DNA of 64,000 bases, from NCBI GenBank assembly GCA_010909165.1, contig VJWM01000192.1, positions 1 through 64,000 of the forward strand, in the 5' to 3' direction. Numbering within the stretch: the stretch's first letter is position 1; every line of letters starts with the position of its first letter. This document shows positions 57,439-64,000 of the stretch, piece after piece. Position numbers and translations under genes: made by a program. The notes below the pieces were generated by a model. That model was not told where the DNA came from. It made no database searches and was given only the letters and a program-made list of their open reading frames with translations. The stretch comes from Anthoceros angustus (lineage: Eukaryota; Streptophyta; Anthocerotopsida; Anthocerotales; Anthocerotaceae).

Positions 57439-58920
57439 TCTGCCCATTGTACATACCAGATGTAGTAGCTAGCAATTGAATCGAAGGTATCCCAGATCAG
57501 ACCATCTCCAGCAAGCAGAAGGTAGCAGCAGAAGGTAGCTTCTCTGTTTTTCCGGGTCCAGCACCAATTCTGAATGCTGTAAGAGATACCAGTTTGCAAT
57601 CTCGCAGACCCTGTGAACGGGAATATTCCAGTCTGTAGGTCCTCCTCCTACATCATACCTCGATGTTGTGCAGAAGCTCTTTCTTCCTGAAAGCAAGTAC
57701 TGTTGTGAGTGTGCCACTGAGCGTCGAGCTTTCCTGAAACCGTTAGGTTAACCGTTGCTCCCAACTGTACTGAAAGGCAACAGCAGACGCGAGTACGTGG
57801 AAGGACCCAGGAAAAACAGGTTTCTGACATGCTCGCAGGACAGCAGCACCCGCCAAAGAATTGCCGACACATTCGCCGCATCTCAGCCAGGAAAGCACGT
57901 CTGCTTTTCCTCCACGACTCACCTTTTCTTCTGCTTTCCTCCTCGACCTGTCAGCTCCAGAGCCCTGGACCTGTCACCAGCCTGATGCACGTACATAAAT
58001 TTAGCATATACGCCTCTCTAGAACTTGCTGTCCCAGGTTCTGCGCTCTTGCGTAGCCAGAATGGCGGGATTAAGCTGCGGAGAGTCCGAAATGGCGGATT
58101 TTAGACGCACTTGAGCTGCAGTGCGCGGCACAGGATCTAAGTACAGGAAGCTCAGGTCGCCGAAATGTAACATTTCCAGGCACAAAGAAATGCGGAATTA
58201 TCTGCTCGTTCTCCTGTTGTGTGGCGGCAAAGCTGGGCTCCACTTGCAGGCTGTGAATTCTGGGAATCAGCATCTATAAATCCAGGCACACCGTGTTGCG
58301 GCAACAGCTCTACACCCGGTCGCGCCTCATCCGGAGCTCTGCGAGTCTGCATGCATGTGGTGTCGGTAGAGGAGAGAGGCTGCTCAACCCAAGGCATTTT
58401 CTACATTCAGTGAGTAGGCTCGCGGTCGTTTGCAGTTCCTGTAAGGCTAGGCTGGGGGAATTTGTAGGCAGGGAGGCAGGCAGGACTTTGTACAGTGGCA
58501 GTACTTATGTCTGACTTCCATTCCGACATTGTCATTGTCTGGCATTGTTGATTGTGTGCACGAACAATCTTTGTGACAGAAAAACGGAGCAGCAACTTAC
58601 CGCCCATCACCATGCTCAGCGGGCTGCACACTGCCATGGTCTTCATCCTGCTCTTGCAGCTGCTCTCGCTCTCAGAAGAGTGAAGAAGAAAGGGGCCCAC
58701 TGTCTGTGGCAGGAGCATTGCCAAATCTCACAGCTTGGATATTACTCCCATGTCGAGCTGATAGTACTTGGACTGAATTTGGTGAGTTGTCCTCTGAAAA
58801 GGTGGGATGTGTTGTAATGTTCTCCTCCGAGAGCTGGGTGCTGATTGTCTGGATTCACCTGACAGTGTTTGTGGGTTCAGGTTGCTGTGAGTGGGTGCAG
58901 ATTAGGTGCAGTCCACAACA
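57439..58920. other. Spacer between kinesin and Egt1-like genes
   Basis: 1.48 kb between tandem plus-strand genes. It must contain the kinesin 3' UTR and the promoter/5' UTR of the next gene. Open frames on both strands are short and unrecognised; I see no further gene. Confidence 0.5.
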
Positions 58921-61599
58921 ATGCAGGTGGTGCGGGCTGTGGAGATGTCCTCGGAGGCTGCAGAGGTGCTAAAAGGCTTGCAGAACGGTTGCAAGCAGAT
59001 TCCCTTCAGTTGCCTGTACGACCAGAAGGGATCCATCCTGTATGAGGAGATCACCGAGCTGGAAGAGTATTACCCGTTTCTGGCAGAAGAGGCCTTGCTG
59101 GAGTCTTACGCTGAGCAAATCGTTGATCACGTGCCTTCGGGCAGTGTGGTGACGGAGTTGGGTTGTGGGACTGGAAGGAAGACTGCAATGCTGCTGAGAG
59201 CAGTGCAATTTCGACATGGAAGGTAGGCAGGAAAAATGTTTTGTTATGTGCATGAAAATCTTTGTTGAGGAAGCTCCCTTCTGGGACTGTCTGCTAATTG
59301 TGGGCGGTGTCATGCAGGTGCACGTTTGCTGGGATTGATGTGTCGGGGCCCTTTCTGGAATCGGCAACCAAGAACCTGCTGGCTTCTGTGCCCGGGCTGA
59401 AGCAGGAGGATCTGCACATGGTGCAAGCCGATTATCTTGAGGGGTTGAAGCAAGTGAGGAAGAAGTTTCCCCATGAACTACTCACTGTCGTGTGGTTGGG
59501 AAGTAGTGTTGGGAATCTGAGCAACGAGGGCGCCATCTCTTTCCTCCAAGACGTCACAACATGCGTTGGTCCTCACCACCAGTTCTTTCTCTGCGCCGGT
59601 GAGTGAACTGTGCTGTTGTCTGGAATGTCGGTACCATCTGAAATGCATGCACCGGGTCTGTCCAAATACCTCATCAACGTGCCTCTCTTTTGTTAATCCA
59701 GACATGTGGAAAGATGAGAACACCCTGTACGCTGCATACCACGATTCCAAGGGCGTCACAGAGAGATTCATCAAAAACGGCATGGCAAACGCCTTGAAGA
59801 TGCTCGGGGTTGATCTGATGGAGGAAGAGGAAGGTTGGGTGTACGAAGTGGAGGTGAACAGGCGTCTGCGTCGGGTGGAGATGTATCTGCGTTTCCCACG
59901 TGGAGTGCAGCTCCCGCACCACGTCTCCGTCAGCGACATCATGTGCAAACGCCAACGCTTTCCTTGTCCGAGATTCACCGGTTTTGGTCATGTCTCTCAT
60001 CTCACCTCCCTCTTGAAACATTTCATGCTGCAGGTCAGGAGAAAGGGTGTTGGTGGAAGTCTCGAGGAAGTTCACCATCGCTGATCTGCAGCATCTGGCC
60101 AGCGAAGCTCGGTACATTATGAGCGCCGCTTGGCGCTCACCGGCATACGGCAGCCAGATGCTGGTGCCTGCTGGTGAAGCATTTCGCCAGTGCTGGGATG
60201 ACACTGACCACATCTTCCGAGGACTGGACAACTGGCGTGTGAAGCCCATCGATCTCCGCCATCCCTTCTGCTTCTACTAGTGAGTTACACAATGCCCCCT
60301 TTCTTCCATCCACCATGAGTGGTATCAGGTTTGTTGCTGCATTGCAAGGTTTCCATTGCAATCCAAGAGTTGCCTTCTTCGTGATGAGCTTACCTGGACC
60401 TCTGGTCTTGCCCATGGCCATGTTCCTGCAGTGGACATGTCCATGCCTTTGCCAAGCTCAAGCTCCTGCCCGATGAAGATGCATCCCACCTGGATGTGAT
60501 GTTCTCCAGGGGGATCGACCCAAACGTAGGAGACCCTGCCAAGTGCCACTCCCATCCGGATATCCCTCCCGAATGGCCTGCAACAGAGGACATCATCCAG
60601 TACGGGAAGCAGGTGAGATACCAGGTCCTGCAGGCACTGGCAGGTGGGATAATCAGCATGCGGATGGTGAATTTCGGGCTCGAACATGAGCGGATGCACC
60701 AGGAGACCCTGCAGTACATGGTGGCACAGGAGAGAAGGCTTTCCTTCGAGAAGCACTTCGAGAGCAGGAAGCTTGAGCTTGCAAAAGGCAACGGCCACCA
60801 CTCCAACGGCCATGCCAAGAAGCAGACTACATTGTACATCCCTCCAGGAGTAGTCCACCTGGGGTTCGACGCCAGCGGTGGGCAATTCTGCTGGGACAAC
60901 GAGTACCCGCCACACGAGAGCAGGTTGGAGCATCCGTTTGTGGTGAGCACCAGGCCTGTATCTGTCTCCGACTTCCGCACCTTCGTGCTCCAGAACGGCT
61001 ACCAGCAAAAGCATCTCTGGAGGGGGGTGGACTACAGCTGCTTCCATGGAAAGGGTGTCAAGTGCCCCGCCACATGGTCACTGCTGGACGGCGACTTCTG
61101 GGTCCACTCTCCATCTTCGTCGCAGCACTGGAGTCAGGTTGCCAGCGAGCCGGTGTTTGTGAGCCTGGCGGAAGCAATGGCCTACTGCGCCTGGGCCGGG
61201 GCCAGGATCATGACTGAGGCCGAATATCACCGCATCCTGGACGTGGTGGACGCGGATGTTGGGCGGCAGGAGAAGAAGCAGCTGTTGCAGAAGGGGAATG
61301 GGCTTCGCAGTGGTAATGAGAATTGCAACAAGCTGAATGGAGTTTGTGGGGCAAGGATAGAGCAAATCCGTACTGGTGGGTGGGAGTGGACAAGTTCTGT
61401 CTTTGAACCATTCCCTGGATTTCAGCCCATGATCGAGTATCCCGAATATTCTGCCGATTTCTTTGATGGTGAGCACTACGTGCTCAAAGGATCTTCTCCA
61501 GTTACGCATCCTTCCATGCTGAGGGATTCCTTCCGCAATTTTTATCAGCGGCTCTATCCTTATGTGTTTGCCAAGTTCAGGTGTTGCTTTGATCTGTAG
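58921..61599 (+). CDS. EGT1: Ergothioneine biosynthesis protein, EgtD-EgtB fusion (Egt1 type)
   Basis: Makes hercynine from histidine with SAM, then adds sulfur from cysteine by an iron- and O2-dependent step, toward the antioxidant ergothioneine. Five exons: 58,921-59,222; 59,318-59,598; 59,702-59,980; 60,039-60,279; 60,432-61,599; 756 residues. EgtD part (1-340): KGSILYEEITELEEYYPF, TELGCGTGRKT (SAM loop, 78-88), FAGIDVSGPFLESA, GSSVGNL, then DSKGVTERFIKN. EgtB part: DinB-like WDDTDHIFRGL and RHPFCFYYGH; the iron motif H453-x3-H457-x-E459 in LEHERMHQETLQY; then an FGE-sulfatase fold (IPPGVVHLGFD; GGWEWTSSVFEPFPGF; SFRNFYQRLYPYVFAKFRC). Domain order is that of fungal Egt1; OvoA has the methyltransferase last. 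The exon 3/4 junction is uncertain by a few codons (donors at 59,981 or 59,987). Introns and the plant neighbours argue against fungal or bacterial contamination. Confidence 0.92.
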
Positions 61600-61715
61600 G
61601 TGCCTTGTTTACTGTTGATTCCCCGTCGTCTCTCTGTTGCACAACTTGTGCAGCTGTGCAGACAGTGTGTGTGTATGTGTATTGTGTGTGAAAATCAAGT
61701 GAAGTCACTTTCACC

Positions 61716-61813
61716 TGTCAATCAAATGGTGAAGTCAAGCTTCACCATCACTTTGTAACATCCTTGTCAACCAAATGGTGAAATCAAGCTTCACCATCAC
61801 CTTGTAACATCCA
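61716..61813 (+). repeat. 49-base tandem repeat, two copies
   Basis: Units 61,716-61,764 and 61,765-61,813 differ at three positions. Each contains a dyad (ATGGTGAA, then TTCACCAT around AAGCTT) that could form a hairpin, and a TTGTAACATCC end. It lies in the convergent 3' region of the Egt1-like and hydrolase genes. Confidence 0.9.
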
Positions 61814-61927
61814 CCATCTCTGTTACAGTACATATTTAGTACTAGAACCGACCCCCGACAAAACTGTACACTCGGCCAGTTGCAAACCGTCAAAAACCGG
61901 TGGATGCATTGTTGTACAGCACCCCTG

Positions 61928-63050
61928 TCAATAATCCGCCTTCCTGAGAACTTTCTTTAGGAAAGTTCCTATCATATCTGAAGCTTGCTTCTCTAACGTT
62001 TCTTGAGTAAACTCTCTTTGCTTCAACAGCTGCTTGCCAACTTTGAACGAGTGATCCCCACCTTCGATGACGAAGACCTCGTTCAGACCCGTCATGCACT
62101 CCCGGACATGGTCAAGCTTGTCCAGAGGACACATGGAGTCCTTGCTTCCCTGGATGAACAGGACCGGAAGTGAAAGATCCAGCAATGTCGAATCCCGGAG
62201 AGCTCCATTCACACCCTGCCAACTCCCCGACCTATCAGCCTTCTGCAAAACTTTCGTGCTGCTTGCAAGCAAGAAGCGTAGCACTGTGCGCAAGCAAAGC
62301 CAGAACAACCTTCAAGGGATAACCCAGACACACAACAGCAGCGGCACCACCCTCCTCTTTCGCCGCAACCATGCAACTCACCCTGTCGTCAACCCAGATC
62401 TGCAGCTGAGAATTGTGAATCAAGGAGGAGAGGTGCAGAGAGGCACACTATGAAACAAGAGCACAGAACCTGGAGCCCATGGACTTTCCAACCAGCACCA
62501 CGGGATGCCCAGGATGCCTAGAAGCAGCCTTCTTTACTTGAGCAAGGTGGAAATCCACCAGCTTTTCAGCTTTGGGCGGAGCCCCACGCTTACCTCCAGC
62601 CAGATCTGCCACAGATCCCCGTTGTGAGTCACCTCATCCCCCAGCCCTGCCCTGGCGCATGACTTCACATCTGCAGATTGCGCTTACATGGGTAATCGAA
62701 GGTAACAACCTCCACCGCGTTGGTTGCAGATTTCAGCAGCTCCGTCCACCTGCTTGCAATCAAACATCAGGCACCCGCAGAAAAACATCCCACCGCCCAT
62801 CAAGTCCTGACACTTACCTGATCATCCAGTCCGAGGAAGAGGAGGCCCCAGCCCCATGTGCGAAAACCAGCAACGGTCTTGCATCAGCATCAGCATCAGC
62901 ATCAGCATCACCGACCCTGACCTGATCACTTCCCGCCCCATCAGAGCAAACCTTGCTGCCCCCGGGCTGTAACTCATCATCGTGCTCAGAGCTGAGACGT
63001 GTGCGCTTCTCGGTCACGGCAACTGCACCCCTTTTTCTTTTAGGAGGCAT
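61928..63050 (-). CDS. Alpha/beta hydrolase, KANL3/TEX30-like
   Basis: Small hydrolase of the group that includes animal TEX30 and the NSL-complex subunit KANL3; substrate unknown. Five exons: 63,050-62,818; 62,749-62,688; 62,605-62,470; 62,382-62,310; 62,215-61,928, all GT-AG, 263 residues. The N-terminus is basic (MPPKRKRGAVAV), like a nuclear signal, followed by an acidic Asp-Ala repeat made by a CATCAG microsatellite. Then come the beta-strand block RPLLVFAHGAGASSSSDWM, the nucleophile Ser in LVGKSMGSR, LGYPLKGVNGALRDSTLLDL, LPVLFIQGSKDSMCP with the acid Asp, and IEGGDHSFK with the catalytic His. The triad is complete. A start upstream at 63,053 would need GTG; ATG at 63,050 fits. Confidence 0.9.
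62879..62910 (+). repeat. (GCATCA)n microsatellite inside a coding exon
   Basis: Five GCATCA units. On the coding (minus) strand they give an alternating Asp-Ala tract in the hydrolase N-terminus. Confidence 0.95.
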
Positions 63051-64000
63051 CACTGGAAAGTCCGAAATGCCCCACGACTAACGCGAGCTCTGACCACCAG
63101 ACGAAAGTAAGGACTCAGAGGTCGCGCTGCTGGAGAGCAGGTTGAGTTAGATTGCTGCGGCACGTAACCGAGAAGCTGCTGTGATCACAGCTGCAGATTT
63201 GGGCAAGTCCCTTGCAAGGTGTCAAGAGGAGAGCTTGTTAGAGTCGGTAAGCTTGTGATTGTTCGTTTTTTTGTTTCCTTGCAGTTGTTGTTGGTTTCAC
63301 CTGGTGAGAGGAGAGGGCGGCAGTGGCAGGCAATGAGAGGTCTGTCAGACAAGAGGACTCGGATGGGAATCCTGGCAGCGGGTTTACCATATTTTATTGA
63401 CCCACCAAGTTGGATGTGTTGCTGGTGAGGTGGTGGGAGGATGTGCTGGCCAGCGGCCAGTGCTATCCACAAGTGTTCCGTCCCACGTGGGACGATGCTA
63501 CTGTAACGCAACATTCCAGGCCAGGCCGCTTTGGGCCGTGCATGTTGCCATTTGATGAGATATGTCATGGGTGGCAACTTGGTGCTGACACGCTTTTCGC
63601 TGTGACCGCAATGGGCCTGCCGCCTGGGCCATGGACCGTCCCACTTCCACACGCCTAATTTGTCCTTGACTCCCTTCTTGTGCGGAATGTATGATGCGGC
63701 TTCCAGCTTGTGGCCAATGGCCTCTGGCCACAGGCTACGTGAACCTATTCCCGAACCTTTCGAGAGGTGGGTCACCGGACTGCCCGCCAATCTCCGGCCA
63801 AGAGTCGCAATTCCTGTTTCACAAACATGAGGCGAGCCTCTCATGCTCTTGCACTGCTGCTTCACATACTGCTGAGTTCATACGAGGTGAGGTGAGGTGA
63901 AGCGTGCCTCCTCCTGCCTTGAGGCGGCGGCCGTCCAGGGGAGGGTGAATCTGTCGACAAGTCTTGCTGCTGTACCGTGCTGTGCTGTGTGGGGTTATAT
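63051..64000. other. Right-hand end, no supported gene
   Basis: Promoter side of the hydrolase gene. A 226-codon open frame on the minus strand (63,865-63,185) has no recognisable domain, and overlapping frames on the other strand make it doubtful. Confidence 0.45.

Noticed and set aside
58921-61599. Ovothiol synthase (OvoA)
   Set aside because: OvoA has the methyltransferase at the C-terminus; here an EgtD-type methyltransferase comes first and the sulfatase-like fold ends the protein.
58921-61599. Fungal or bacterial contamination as the source of the Egt1-like gene
   Set aside because: The gene has spliceosomal introns and is contiguous with a plant-type kinesin and other plant genes; horizontal transfer remains possible but contamination is unlikely within one contig.
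63185-63865. 226-codon open frame on the minus strand
   Set aside because: No recognisable domain, unusual composition and competing frames on the other strand; not enough to call a gene.

Overview
This is a nuclear segment of a streptophyte, meaning a charophyte alga or a non-seed land plant; I cannot fix the species. The grounds are genes rich in spliceosomal introns (GT-AG, plus one AT-AC), a plant-type kinesin-14 with a calponin-homology domain, a phytol kinase of the VTE5 type, an organellar release factor 2, an interstitial block of the Arabidopsis-type telomere repeat, and Copia, Gypsy and LINE-like remnants. Exon limits were found by hand from splice sites, reading phase and family similarity. 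All seven gene models keep one open frame from ATG to stop.

Layout. 0-30 kb is decayed mobile DNA. It has a Copia RNase H remnant (1-421) and a repeat called R here, which carries a degenerate TFIIB-like coding sequence. A nest of Gypsy-related sequence (about 3.41-24.63 kb) appears to split one copy of R; an uninterrupted copy lies at 27.46-29.59 kb. The nest contains a frameshifted element (LTR 12.1-13.5, gag 13.7-15.3, pol 16.0-19.65, LTR 23.2-24.6 kb). Between pol and the 3' LTR this element has an extra module of about 3.3 kb with its own unknown ORFs. The module occurs three times, two of them as the arms of a large imperfect palindrome at 4.35-12.05 kb.

30-44 kb is a gene-dense block: a LETM1-like mitochondrial protein (+), phytol kinase (-), organellar peptide chain release factor 2 (-), an ABCD4-type half ABC transporter (+) and an ABHD17-type depalmitoylase (-). 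43.6-50.1 kb is gene-poor. 50.2-63.05 kb holds the kinesin-14/KCH gene (+, 22 exons), an Egt1-type ergothioneine biosynthesis gene (+, 5 exons) and a KANL3/TEX30-type alpha/beta hydrolase (-). 63.05-64 kb has no gene I can support.

Main discovery. The ABCD4-type transporter (37,959-41,272) carries a domain resembling MMADHC (the cblD cobalamin chaperone) between its membrane domain and its ATPase domain. One uninterrupted exon contains the end of the membrane domain, the MMADHC-like domain and the Walker A motif, so this is not an exon-joining or assembly-join effect. In animals ABCD4 exports vitamin B12 from lysosomes and MMADHC works with MMACHC on the cytosolic side. The gene would therefore encode B12 export and the cytosolic receiving chaperone in one polypeptide, in a lineage whose best-known members do not use B12. 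Second in interest is a fungal-type EgtD-EgtB fusion for ergothioneine, and third an AT-AC (U12-type) intron inside the kinesin motor domain.
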